Below are positions 10,426-21,735 of a stretch of 64,000 nt of DNA, piece after piece. Under the pieces are notes generated by a model, which saw nothing but the letters and a program-made list of their open reading frames with translations, was not told the DNA's origin and made no database searches. Each line of letters opens with the position of its first letter. Within the stretch, counting starts at the first letter, position 1. The position numbers were made by a program, and so were the translations under genes. The stretch comes from Gautieria morchelliformis (Eukaryota; Basidiomycota; Agaricomycetes; Gomphales; Gomphaceae): positions 1 to 64,000 of the forward strand of contig WHVA01000547.1 of the NCBI GenBank assembly GCA_015179125.1, in the 5' to 3' direction.

Positions 10426-13400
10426 TTAGTGGTTCGAGCGGCGTAAGCGAGTCATGATAGAGCGGAAGGGATTGCCCGTTCTGATGCGGAAAATATAGGT
10501 GCAGAAGTATAAGATGAAAACCTGTAGCAAGGGGATTAGTCAAAAAAATAGTTGGGAATGTCACAAAGGCATACGTTGAAGATAAGGTATGCGGCGAGGA
10601 ACCCTACATTGCGCCATCGATGTGAGAAGAACATGTTAAGAGTTGCTCTGAAGCATGCAAAACCGTCAACCATCTGATATATTGAAGGTGTAGACGAACG
10701 TACAAGAAATCGTTTGACGAGCTGGTTGAGCAGAACTGGCAATTCGAAGTATCTGATGGATTGACCAAGTAGCCGCCATTTTTGTTGATGAAGTTTGACA
10801 TGTACCCTTGGCACGTTGTAGCAGACGGCGGCGTGATTGTCACTAGTTCCGTCGAAGAGCAGCGGATTTCTTGATTCCCCATGCCATTGGCCACCATGGC
10901 CTCAATCAAATCTAAGTGACGTAGTATGTATTAGTGCTCAACTGCGCGTAAAGAAGTAGAACACCTACAAGTGAAAGGAGATAGACGGTACATCCAATGC
11001 CAGAACGATACAAGTTGTGAGAAGGGTTGCAGAACCCCTTATTGCAGCATCAGCGTCCACCCATCAATGACAAACAAAAAAAATTTGCACACCATTGAAG
11101 GTGATAATAAAACTGAATAAGAAGCTGAACATAAGTCCGGCAATTTGGGCGTTAGGAGCACTAGCCGCTACAGCTTGGCTCAAAGTTATATAATATAGAG
11201 GGAAGATGATGCCATAATTAAGGTACTGAAAACGGGTCAGCTGTGAGTTCGACGAGGTAAAATTTGAACGCACCATGAATCCGACCCGGTTGGCCTCCCC
11301 CGGAAAGCCTACAGTCCAGTACCAGCACAGGAAATAGAGACTAGAGCCAAGAATGCCGAATGGTATCTCCACGATCTAGCAGGAACCAAGTCAGACAATG
11401 TTTCATCTTACAAGAACCATTAGTTTTACCAAGCTGGTGGTCACCAGGGCTATCCAATGGTACATCTTGGAAGCCTGCTCACGAGTTTCATATATTTGTC
11501 TATACCAGGGCTGTCATGCCATATCTGAATGAGTAAGGCGCGAAAAAACTTACCTGAAGCGAAGGAAAATTACTTGCAGCATGTTTGATTGTGGCACGGA
11601 GAGAATAACGCTCATGAAAACCGCAAACATGTGAGTCTGCGCCCCTTGCAAAGTGTTCTTTGCTTTGAAAAAGGAAAATCCAATAAATAACCCTGTCACG
11701 GCATATCAGCACCCAAATCTACGCATCCAACTTCTGCACCTACCCGCAAAGATATTGATCGCGTATTTGCTGATAAGATAGGTTGGGTTTCTGAAATAGT
11801 TTAGGAAAGCGCGCCGAGTCAACTCAGATAGCTGGACACCAAATGAGGCAGCAAATTCTGCTTGGGACGACGTCTGGACAGCAGAGGACTCTTTGCCCTT
11901 CCGAAGAATTTCCTGAAGCTGGTTTTCCATTTCTTGTCGTTCCGGAGACTTCATCCACATGGAATACCAGTCTATGTCAGTGTGCGCAGTGGCACCTGCT
12001 CCAATTACGTCGAGCATGTCTGCAGAATGCCCGAGTCAGCAACAGCGGACATCAAGTAACCGTCACTAAACGCACACTCTGCAGGATTTTCACCTTCTTC
12101 GCACTTCCTTCCGCCGTTGGCCTCAAAATAATCAATCAGGGTAGTAGCATTGTTGCCAAGGTCGCCAAAGTAGCAGGTTTGCCCTCCTTTGCGCAACAGA
12201 AGTAGCCTATCGAAAGCCTGGAATAGCTCTGCAGACGGTTGATGAATCGTGCAGAGAATGGCCTGTCCACGATCGGCGAGGGACCGGAGGAACTTAATGA
12301 TGGCCCATGCGCTCTGGGAGGAGAGTCCCGATGTAGGCTCGTCTAAAAAGAGGAGGAGCTGGGGCTAATTTCATAGAATTACAGCAATTTTAGTTATCGA
12401 TGTCATAGCATGAAGGCGGGGCTTACCTTTGCTGCCAGCTCGACGCCAATCGTGAGTCGCTGGAGATAGGTGAGAACAAATTCTTGGATATGTCAAAAGG
12501 CCCATACTTTACGCTGTTCAACGTTCAGACCCTCCCCGACGATACCGACAATGGCTTCGGCGTAATCTTCCATCTCACACATCCTGATTACTTCTTCAAC
12601 ACTGAAACCAGCTCAGATGCCGCTTGCAGCCAGAATATCAGCACAGACGCACTAATCATATTTTTCCTGCCTAGACACTGAGGCAGGCTGGCGAAGTACC
12701 GCACTGAACCGCAGGGCTTCTCGAACAGTAGTTGTCTCAAGGTGTATATCCATTTGCTGGCAATAGCCCGTCTGACCAGCGAAGTCGGCAGGAAGTATGT
12801 TGCCATTCACGAATCGGTCGCCTGTGATCACACCAGTTCGAACACGTTCGGCCAAAGCGTTGAGCAATGTCGTCTTCCCCGCTCCGCTTTCGCCCATGAG
12901 TGCTGTCTATATACGAAGATGAACATTGATCCTGGCACATCCAAACAAAACAGGAAACATACCAATTTGCCAGGCATAACATAACCAGAAACGTCATCGA
13001 GGAGACGGCGAGTTTGCCCTCCGTGCACGACGATATCGTAGTTCAAGTGATGCCATGAAAAGACGCCTCTGGACGCAGGAAGGGCCTCCTCGGCGCTATC
13101 ACCTTTAGGAGCCGCTTGGGTCTTTGCACCGTCGCCAACAGATGATGACGTGGAGGACCCCTTCTCCTCGTCTTGCGCTGAGTTTGGTGCCAGGATCTTC
13201 GCACCACGCTTGAAAATAAGCTGGGTGGCACCCCCTGCCGTGCCGTGACCACGCTCCGTCATGTAGAGGAACCACACTAAAAAGCCTATCCAGAACGCCA
13301 TGGTGATGCCGCTAACCATTTATTTGAGTCATTGAGATGTCTAGACAGTTACGGAAAGCACTCACAGGTTACGCCATTCATTAGAATATTGATAGTTGTA

Positions 13401-15910
13401 ATTAAGGTCAATGAACCGGTCGCCATCCACTGTGGTAGAACTTGGTTCGGAACCCAAAACAGGGCACACTTGGTTGGCAATCGTCACATTTTCGTATCCT
13501 GGACCCGATGGCACCAACCCTGAGCACTGCCCATGCAGGCCGTGAAACTCGTTGGAGATTAGTGATTCGAAACCATATTTCATTGGGTTGATAAATGTCA
13601 GCCTGTAAGTGTCAACGAGGTTTTAATATACTGCACTGAAGCTTCTCAGTTAGTCACATACCATCTGAGTGCGCCAATCATACTCGGTTTAGGAATAGTG
13701 AACCCAGTGTAAATGACCAGGACGAGTGTCCCGAGACCTGCGACAGCCTGTGCTTGTGCCTCTTGCGCGAAACTCGCTGCAAGCCCTCGGAAAAAAGCCT
13801 TCATGGTCAGAGATATTGTAAACGTGAATAGTACAAAGATGAAAAAGTTAGAGGGGTGTCGTTGAAGATGCGTCATGAAATACAGGATGAGATCGAAGCA
13901 CAGTATGGTAAACGCGGTGATAGGCTACGACGAAAAAAATCAGTCACAGATCTCGAGGAGCGAGGGAATGGGACTAACAATGTCCACAATAGTCATGGCA
14001 AGGGCGTCCACGAATGGGTGATATAGGGCAGCTTTATGATGTCGTGTAACGATAGGTCGCTGAGTGTACAGTGCGGGAATTTCCGCCATGCTGGACAATG
14101 CACCAAAGAGGATAGCAAAGAAAAGAGTGCCTCCCCGAGAGAAGTACGCGATAGTAGCATTCGGCATATTATAGAAGACAGAGCCCATAATCAAGCCCTG
14201 GGCAATGAAGTTGAAGAGGATGATAGCTGTCGTGTAAATGAGTAACCACAATGGGTGGAGAAAGGTCAGCTAGCCAACCTTGAGTTGTGATGTCGCCGCG
14301 AATGATCTGTATCCGACGTCGCATGAGGATTCGGGCTTGCATCGCCAAACTGACCGTATATGCCGAACCTGGAGGCATGTGCTTGGCGCGCTCGGCGTGA
14401 GCGGAAGCCTTGTAGCTGGAGATCTTTTCTTCAAATCCTGTGTCGTACAGCTGCCTGGCGACCTCCTGTGAATTCTGCCTTCCCAAAGGACTCTTGGCAA
14501 AGTACTCTGCAAACTCGGCAGGAGTCCTTGGGACGCGAGACTCGAATCCGGCACGAGGGGTACGGGATGGCCCGTGGGTAACGCCGACGAGAAAATCGGC
14601 CGTGGTCTGTCGATTGGCAGGTTCGTAGCCCATATCAATGAAGTATTGCCTCGCCTGGTCAGCGGGACCAAAATACGACATGCGGCCCTCGTCGATGACA
14701 GCCACCTTATCAAAAAGCTGATAGATGTTCTCGGATGCTTGGTAAATGGACACGACGGACGCGACTCTCGCGATATCCGTAGCAATCCGAACTGCGCGAG
14801 TAAACTCCAAGGCGGTTGATGCATCTAAGCCTCGGGTTGAGCTATATTGCGGTATGTCAGCACACATCTCCAGCAAAACAATCCACCCACTTGTCCCAGC
14901 ATGCCAAACGAACACGCATGCTCATCATCTCAGCAATGCTCACCCTCTTCTTCTCACCCCCACTCACCCCTCGGATGTTCTCATCGCCGACAGGCGTGTC
15001 GAAGGTATGAGTCAAACCAAAAACTATTCCCAGCGTTTCGACGATCGAGTCGACAAATCGCTTCCTGGAATAACCTGCAATGCGCTTATGGGGAGTACGT
15101 GCAGCGGCCGCAACACTCTAAAAGCGATATGTGAGAAATGTGAGAAGCGGGGATGATATGAAAAGTACCAGGGTCTGTCGGACGGTCAAGGAGGGAAAAT
15201 GAATGTCATCTTCTGGAGCATAGCCAACGTCTCCCCGATAATGCTTCCCCATGTACTCCGGGGTGATACCGTCGTAAGAAATTTCCCCTTGGACCGCGTG
15301 GAAACTTGCGCGCTGGTTGGCGAGAACCTTCAAGAGTGAGGTACAGCCAGAACCGGGCCTTCCCAAGACCAGAAGCATTTCTCCCGGACGGACAGTGCCT
15401 TCAAATCCGGAAAGGATGTCCTTGACGGGAGGATGACGTACGTTTTGAATCGCATGGACGAGATTTAGAGGGTTGAGAGTAGAGAAGATTGTATTTTGGT
15501 ATTTAGCATCCGCACCAAGACCTACAACCCTCAGGTCCTGAAGTGGATGAGTAAAGGAAAGGGACTGAGATGGAGCCACGGCATACCTTGAAAGTGACGC
15601 CTGTCTCACGGGAATCGATGCCTTCCTCGATGGCCTTGTCCCATTTCTCTTGTAAAACCTTGTCGAAGCGAAATTCGTCTCCTATGAGAGTATTTGCGGC
15701 AGAAGCGCCGCCACTTTGATCGTTGAAGATAGCTTGCTCAACAGGCGACATGACTGAAGAGTCAGTCCGGGAGAAGTAGTCAAATGGAACATGGCGGGAA
15801 GCTGTAGGAGAATGTGATTCTGATTTAGTGAGGGCGAGGTCGAGGTTGAGTGTGGGACGTTTCTCGGCTGGAGAGGACGATGAAGCCTGTATGGAGTCGC
15901 CTGAGGACAT
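10426..15910 (-). CDS. PDR/ABCG-type full-size ABC transporter
   Basis: Plasma-membrane ATP-driven efflux pump of the pleiotropic drug resistance type, layout (NBD-TMD)2. Start is ATG 15908-15910; upstream in-frame codons contain no ATG. Roughly 20 introns of 48-60 bp can be placed. Examples are 15538-15586, 15118-15168, 14842-14890, 10648-10703 and 10522-10574, giving a protein of about 1,470 residues, normal for the family. NBD1: degenerate Walker [10 protein letters not shown] (about residues 167-175), signature [10 protein letters not shown] (about 282), then [12 protein letters not shown] after a splice. NBD2: canonical [12 protein letters not shown]-specific [19 protein letters not shown], Walker [12 protein letters not shown], and [17 protein letters not shown]2 includes [17 protein letters not shown], and a Cys-containing loop ([12 protein letters not shown]) precedes the last helices. 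The true C-terminus is reached only by splicing 10522-10574; it ends near [10 protein letters not shown] at 10426. No break was found, so it looks functional. The substrate cannot be read from sequence. Confidence 0.92.
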
Positions 15911-16155
15911 GGTTGGCGGGTTGGAATACTCCACGCTCAGGGTAGTATCTGAATGAGCCTGAACGCCTGAAGGATGTAGCGAGGAACTGGGGAAAATCTA
16001 TCTCAGACGCTCCCATTATAAGAGGGGCGGAGGGTTTGAGCTTGTCGGGTTCGAGCTTGGTAAGGGTCTTTGGTTACGTGTCTTACCAAATGATGATCAC
16101 AATACGCATGGAGGGCGGCGCCTGGCACTAGCGGGGGAGGCGCGTCCGGACGGCA

Positions 16156-16165
16156 GTCACGTGAC
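16156..16165. promoter_or_regulatory. GTCACGTGAC palindrome (E-box type)
   Basis: Ten-base perfect palindrome about 250 bp upstream of the transporter ATG. CACGTG is the core bound by fungal bHLH factors (Cbf1/Pho4 type). A role here is inference. The same word also occurs inside Helitron 5' regions. Confidence 0.35.
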
Positions 16166-16435
16166 GGCCGTACTAGGCCTTGTCTCTGATTGTTCGTCAT
16201 ATCGCTTACCGGATGGGTCATCGTTTTTGAAATGTTTCGGCTACAGGTCAGACCAACTCTCCAATTTTTTAAAAATCTCTCTCTATGCCAGTAGAACGAC
16301 CGCACACTGAATACGCACCCAACAAAGCCACCGGAGTGGGTCACCGGCAGCGGCTGCATACGCAACACGGCTCCATGGGCAACGCACATGGGCACTGCCC
16401 TACGCAGCCGCCGTCCTGACTTCCGAGGCGTCAGC

Positions 16436-16460
16436 TAGGCGTCAGCGAGGCTGACGCCTA
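16436..16460. repeat. perfect 11-bp inverted repeat, TAGGCGTCAGC/GCTGACGCCTA
   Basis: 11-bp arms, loop GAG, preceded by another GGCGTCAGC at 16427-16435. Three TGACG-type half sites therefore lie within about 35 bp, in the shared flank of the two genes. It could be a bZIP/CREB-like site cluster or a small hairpin; sequence alone does not decide. Confidence 0.6.
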
Positions 16461-16593
16461 GTAAGCTCATCAAGGCACAGATGGCCTCATAAGATCTTGA
16501 GTATACTGTTTGCTGTTCTTACGTGGTCCCACGCCGTACACGCCTCATACAAATCCGCAAGAGACGTCCGTGCATGACACTTGGGCGGTCTGA

Positions 16594-17771
16594 CTATGTA
16601 AGTGCGGGTGTCTTCCCCACACCTCTCATCCGCATTTTCTCGGCAAAATACTCTCCGACACTCTTTCCACTTTTTCGGAGCAGTTCCTTCCCGTCCTGCC
16701 CAGCCTCATGCCCTTGCGTGGCTTCCTGTTCCGTCGGACAGCGGAAGCCCAGGCCTCCTAAGTCCATCCCTGATATATAAGAAGCATCGCTTCTCACTGC
16801 AAGCTTTTGAGGTGGATTGTTCACCGGAGATGAATTTGAGCTCGCCGTGGAAGACGTTATGCCTAAGATTTCGTTCATCCCCGTCACAGAAGCTGCAGCC
16901 TGCCGTTTAGATGCAAGATTGCGCGCCCGATGCCTGATGGTACATTGAGTATATGAAAACTTGGAAAGCAACAGAGACATACGCTCGGTATCGTGGCACC
17001 CGCATGCCTTGAACAGGCTCACCGGACACATGCTCACCGGACCCATCTCCAAAATTCTGGCTAGTTTGCGGCCTCTTGGTCGCCTTCTCGGCTTTCCTCT
17101 GCTCCTTCTTTCTCTTTTTCTCCTCTTTACGCCTCCGTTTTGCTTCCTTCGCATCAATTTCTTCATCCTCCGTGGTCGACCTCTTTCGTTTCTGTTTCCG
17201 TCCTCCATCTCCCTTCGTTTCCATATTACCCTCCTTCCCGTTGACATTTGGCTCTAATGGATCATCATTGCCCTTTACCAGTTGCTGTATGGATTCCACT
17301 CCTTTCGCTGAACCATTCTCGCCCGTCGCATCTCCATCGTCTACGGGTATATCCGGGGTATCCGCTTGTGCTTGGTTCAATCTAGCAAGTAAACGCTCGA
17401 ATTCGCGGCCACCTCTCCATCCGGCATCGTCGCCCTCTGGTGCGTGTCTATTGGCGCCAATCCCCATAAGATCCAGCTTTTGGTGGACCTTGAGTGCGAA
17501 ATCATTGGAGCTGTCAGCGTTAGACTTGCCGTACCACAACACTGCTCGAACCTTGAGATTGCTAGTTCGTCCTTCTCCAGATACACCCAGTCCGGTGCCA
17601 GCCGTCCATCCCAGACTCTGCAGATATTTGGCACCGAACTTTGACGAGTCTATGACAGAAATCAGCACTGCAGGCAGAGTTGAATGACTGGAATTGCGTA
17701 CCATCGCTCCATGTTAGATTGCGAGGGTCAGCGCCGAGGCGCTGTTTGGTCTTTCGACCAGCCAAGCCCAT
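16594..17771 (-). CDS. PXR1: PXR1/PinX1-like G-patch protein
   Basis: Nucleolar G-patch protein. The yeast and human relatives act in rRNA/snoRNA maturation (as cofactor of the Prp43 helicase) and restrain telomerase. Three exons: 17771-17702, 17649-16983, 16933-16594, with introns of 52 and 49 bp that keep phase, giving 358 residues. The N-terminus MGLAGRKTKQRLGADPRNL, then WSDDSSKFGAKYLQSLGW and GTGLG, is the family's start and G-patch. A GIGANRHAPEGDDAGWRGG segment follows (about residues 75-110). Next is a long Lys/Arg/Glu tract (KRRRKEEKKRKKEQRKAEK), typical of the nucleolar C-terminal half, and a final exon with HRARNLASKRQ and MNEILGI. No lesion seen. The start is only 106 bp from a Helitron end at 17877, so its promoter must be very short or lie in transposon sequence. 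Confidence 0.93.
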
Positions 17772-18708
17772 CGAAATTCGATGGTTGACTTCAACGTCGA
17801 TGGGCGTCTATTGACTTTTTAGAGCTTTCTGGGCAATGTGATTACATAATCATGCTGATGATGATATATTAGAGTACTAGCCAATAGACCCGTGCTTCGC
17901 ACCGGGTTAGTTAAGGTTAACATTGCACATGGGTGAATCAAAGAATTATTTGGTGAAATGAAACTACATACATTAAATACAAATGGAAATACATATTTAA
18001 TCAGGCTTCAGCAACACTTCTTTGTTTACAATATTAGAAGTTTTGTTCCCCTCCCCTAAAGAACATGGACTCCGTTCCAATTAGTGCAACGCAAAACTGC
18101 CCATGGGAAAATGCTGCATATTGCAAGTCTATTCCTACCGTGCCCCTGTGCTGCACACCAGGATGACAGCACTGGGTAGGGACCGCCAGTGCAAGAGAGC
18201 TATGCTCTCTAGTTGGAGATTATAGGTTTTTCTTGTCCTTTAGTCTGATGTCATGTTGTGCCACCCATGGGTCCACTTAGATTAGTAATAGAGACTCCTC
18301 TTTCCTGCTCACTATCAGCAGTGTTTGTAGTTCTGCACAGTTCGTCACCACAGGGAGGCATCCCTCCTTACACCGGGGACCCATGGGATGAGCCTGAATG
18401 TGCTTGGACCACGGCTAGGGTGGATACCCATGGTTAGGTCAAACACATTGGGTAAATAAAACTTGGGATAAGTAAAATCATTTGGATAATTAAAACACAT
18501 CTTATCACAATTGAAAGTAGCTCTAAATAACGCATCAGAGTAGGTAATATCTCCACCCATTTCTCCCATATCTGTGTGCCCCTCATGGGTAGCATGTCCC
18601 TATGTATGGCATGTGTTCCCAGAGTGTAGTGTGTCCCGCAAGTATAGTGTGCATAGCATGTCCCCCATGCATAGTGTGTCTCCCAAGTATATGTGCATTA
18701 TGTCCCTT

Positions 18709-19353
18709 TGTTACGACCATGCATTTTCGACTTCTGACACTCAGTTCCGCCTCCTTTCCGACATCCCAATAATTCCGACAATCCCACCCCTTGTCATATC
18801 CTTTCTTCTTTCAACTCTATTACTTGGACCTATCAGATGCAACTCGCAGCACAGCAAGACCATATGACCGGCCCCTATTGTTCCATTATGTCAGATATGC
18901 TTCCCGTCCCCTTGTTCTTTTGCCCATTGTTCTTGACTCTACCCTACACCCCCTTGTAGTTCTTTGTTCTCAATTAGTTACTTACCCCATATATCTTATC
19001 TGACTTCCACTTTCTTTGGAATATGCTTAGTACTACCCCATTACCTGTTGTCTCAGCTCTTTGTATAAAAGCCCTCACGTATGCTCGTTATTCTGCAATC
19101 AGATAATCACCTTCAATACATGATTTCCTTTGCTCTATCTCCTGTTCTTAGCACAGTGAGTAGCGTAGCTCACCTCCGTCTCTTAGCCTTCCGCCTTCCG
19201 ACTTAACTCTTGGCCTTTAACTTACTTCGATACTTTCCGACTTTGGACTTGCAATCTGAAATACTTAAGAGGATAGTTCATTAGGGGTGCAACACATAAG
19301 TTGAAGCCACCGTCCTTTCGAATTCTGACTTCCAGAAATCACAATACATAACA
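18709..19353. repeat. solo LTR, 645 bp, with 5-bp target duplication
   Basis: Starts TGTTACGACC and ends ATACATAACA (TGTTA/TAACA termini), flanked by CCCTT at 18704-18708 and CCCTT at 19354-19358. It contains a TATA-like TTTGTATAAA near 19060. It is inserted in the CATGTCCC minisatellite, which resumes at 19354. No internal retrotransposon region remains. Related LTRs are at 33908-34800 and 37558-38492. Confidence 0.88.
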
Positions 19354-19499
19354 CCCTTGTGCATAGCATGTCCCTTGTTTGTAGTATGTCCCCATATGTA
19401 GCATAACCCTAAGAGCCTAAAAGTGAACTTATTGTAGGGGCAGAGAATGTCAGAGGGTTTACAATGGATAATAGAGAAATAGACTTACATTTTGCAAGC

Positions 19500-20515
19500 A
19501 GAGGCTGTTGTCATTAATTTTTAGCAAAGTCAAAGAAATTTTTTGATATCTATTTTGACAAATATACAGTATATATATACATAAAAAAAAAAAAAATAAC
19601 AATTAAAAACAAAGAGACACTGATCCTAATAAATATCAAAAAAGAAGGAGATATGAGAGCAAGAAACATACCACTTGCAGCCATGACACACAGGAATGGT
19701 GGGAGCCCTGAACCTGGGCTAGAAAAAAAAAAAAAAAAAAAAAGGAGGATAAAAAAGCGAAAACTTATTGCAAGAAATGTCAGAAAAAAATGCACCATAG
19801 GCTATGATGATGATCAAGAAAGGTGGGAGGAAATAAGAGGAGCAGGCCAGGCTGAAAAGCAGTCAAAAAGTGGTTAAAAAAGCGAAAATGTTAGAAGAAA
19901 TACCATGGACAGAAGCTGATCCTAATAAATGTCAAAATAACACAAATATGATAGCATGACACACATCAGATGCAGCAATGGCAGACAGGAAAGGTGGGAA
20001 ACACTGACAGGAGGAACCTGGGCTGAAAAGATGGCAAAAAGAGGATAAAAAAGCGAAAATTAGGGGAAGAAATGACTGATATGATAAAGAAAGAGCACAC
20101 AGGAGGCAGTAGTGATGACCAAGAAAGGTGGAGGAGGCAATGAGAGGAGCAACCTAAGCTGAAAAGAAGTCAAACAGAGATTAAAAAAGCGAAAATTACA
20201 GCAAGAAATAGCAATATTTACCATGGAGAGAAGCTGATTCTAATAAATATCAAAACACATGATAGCAAGACATACACCAGATGCACCAATATCAGACAGG
20301 CAAGGTGGGAGGCATTGAGAGAGGGGGCTGAAAAGAAGACAAAAAGAGGATAAAAAAGCGAAAATTATTGGAGGAAATGATAGATATGATAGGAAAAAAC
20401 ACACCAGAGCCAGTAATGACCATCAAGAAAGGTGGGAGGCAATGAGAGGAGCAGCCTAGGGTGAAAAGAAGTCAAAAGAGGATAAAAAAGCGAAAATATT
20501 AACAATATTTACCTG
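19500..20515. repeat. imperfect tandem repeats of about 140-180 bp in unit Z
   Basis: Each unit contains GGATAAAAAAGCGAAAA (near 19745, 19875, 20047, 20183, 20348, 20484), a poly-A or purine-rich part, and AAGAAAGGTGGGAGG. The run is A-rich on the plus strand and has no coding look. It probably forms the subterminal part of the non-autonomous Helitron. Confidence 0.65.
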
Positions 20516-20949
20516 AGGGGGCTGTAGAGAGACAGAGAGCCCCAGTAAGAGACACAGAAAGAGCCACAAAGCCAGACAGAGAGATAGCCAGCAACAGACA
20601 GAGAGCCAGCAGCATAGACAGAGAGCCAGCAGCAGACAGACAGATCCAGCAGGCACAGAGACAGTGGACAGGAGAGCCAGAGGTTGCCAGTTGGACCAGA
20701 GGAAATGGCAGCAGGAGGGTTGAGGGAAGGTGGGTGCGCGCGCGCAGCAACGTTGGACGCGAACCGGTCACGTGACCAGGAACGCTGCTTGGTCGCTCTG
20801 CGCCGCTCGCATTCAAACTCCACCATAGTAGAAAGTTGCGTGGTTTGTTTGCATCTTAGTCAGGATTATGTCAGCAGGACGTGCTGTTTTCATATAGTGA
20901 GGCCCACAACTGCCCCCCCTAGAACTTTATACTATTGACTAGGTGGATA

Positions 20950-20966
20950 CCCGCGCTTCGCGCGGG
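20950..20966 (-). repeat. Helitron 3'-terminal hairpin, unit A
   Basis: Perfect 7-bp stem with loop TTC, seven bases from CTAG. Matching hairpins: 27682-27698 (B, one wobble pair), 33719-33735 (C), 37371-37387 (D), 40911-40927 (E) and a bulged one at 17889-17906 (Z). Confidence 0.9.
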
Positions 20967-21735
20967 GGTGTAGGTCAAACACCTCGGTAAGGTCAAACAC
21001 ATCAGTAAGTCTAATGCATCAGTAAGTCTAACACATTGGTAAGTCTAACATATCAGTAAGGTCAAGTGCATTGGGGAAAATCACACGCACTTACGTCCTG
21101 CAGCAGATCACAGGTTTGTGCTGTGAGAACATTCTAGGTTCTCACTAGCGTGCGGACTTGTAACTGGACGTAGCACCGCAATGGCCTTCCTCCATGTATA
21201 ATTGTTTGCTCTTGGCGTGAGTAGCTAAACACCTTGAACGTGTTGCATACGCCACCATTCCACATACCAATAGCTCAACTTCCATTCCGCCCCTTTTTGA
21301 CCCTACGCCCTTGCGTTGCGAGGAAGGCCTGCGGGAAGCTTATTCTGCAAGCAAGACATCATTCATAAGTATCCGGAGAGGCGTGTAGAGTTTGGAGGCG
21401 ACGTTTGGTGCCTTCGGAATACGCTTCCAGCGGGAGGTCTGCATATTGTAATTTCGCTGCTGCGTCACCGGTGTATGAGGGTTCCCGGTGGGCGCGGAGG
21501 CGTGAAGGTGCGCAGGGGAAGATAATGCGGATGTGATACGGCTGGTCAGGGGCAGCCGCGGATGGAGTGCGTGGTTAGGATGCTGGCGATCAGGTAGGGT
21601 GGGAAGAGCCTGAGGGGGCCGGAGGAGGAACATGATGGATGCAGGCGTGTGGATGGCCGCGCTGTGCACTGTTCGCGAATGTGAATAGGCTCGCGCTCAC
21701 CATGACGTGGCGTATACGAAGATGGGTTTGAGAAA

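Larger units (their letters stand above)
15911..16593. promoter_or_regulatory. intergenic region: transporter promoter and PXR1 3' flank
   Basis: 683 bp between two minus-strand genes. It holds a CACGTG-centred palindrome (16156-16165) and a TGACG-rich inverted repeat (16436-16460). No open coding signal with family resemblance was seen. A bona fide TATA or start site was not identified. Confidence 0.5.
17877..20938 (-). mobile_element. Helitron unit Z, non-autonomous
   Basis: The low-coordinate end is A|CTAG (17877-17880) followed by hairpin CCCGTGCTTCGCACCGGG (17889-17906, one bulge). Read on the minus strand this is hairpin, about 8 nt, CTAG, then host T, which is the Helitron 3' terminus rule. 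The high-coordinate end touches the CTAG of unit A at 20939. No Rep or helicase is present. Inside are a second, degenerate terminus-like sequence near 18413, a solo LTR (18709-19353), a short CATGTCCC minisatellite and an A-rich tandem repeat. The 5' part shares GTCATTAATTTTTAGCAAAG-type sequence with the other units, so it belongs to the same family. Confidence 0.7.

Noticed and set aside
10536..10575. Transporter stop at 10536
   Set aside because: This lies in a 53-bp intron (GTATGC to CTACAG). Splicing gives a family-like C-terminus ending at 10426.
15911..15934. Transporter start at the in-frame GTG 24 nt upstream
   Set aside because: GTG is not expected as a fungal nuclear start. The ATG at 15908-15910 is adopted.
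16003..16395. Open frame upstream of the transporter
   Set aside because: Basic, Cys/His-scattered, no conserved block. It overlaps the promoter region and begins at a codon with no context.
17076..17687. 203-codon Ser/Phe/Leu-rich plus-strand frame
   Set aside because: It is the antisense shadow of the Lys/Arg-rich tract of PXR1.
19550..19798. Hydrophobic Phe-rich minus-strand frame
   Set aside because: Made by poly-A/poly-T runs of the tandem repeat.
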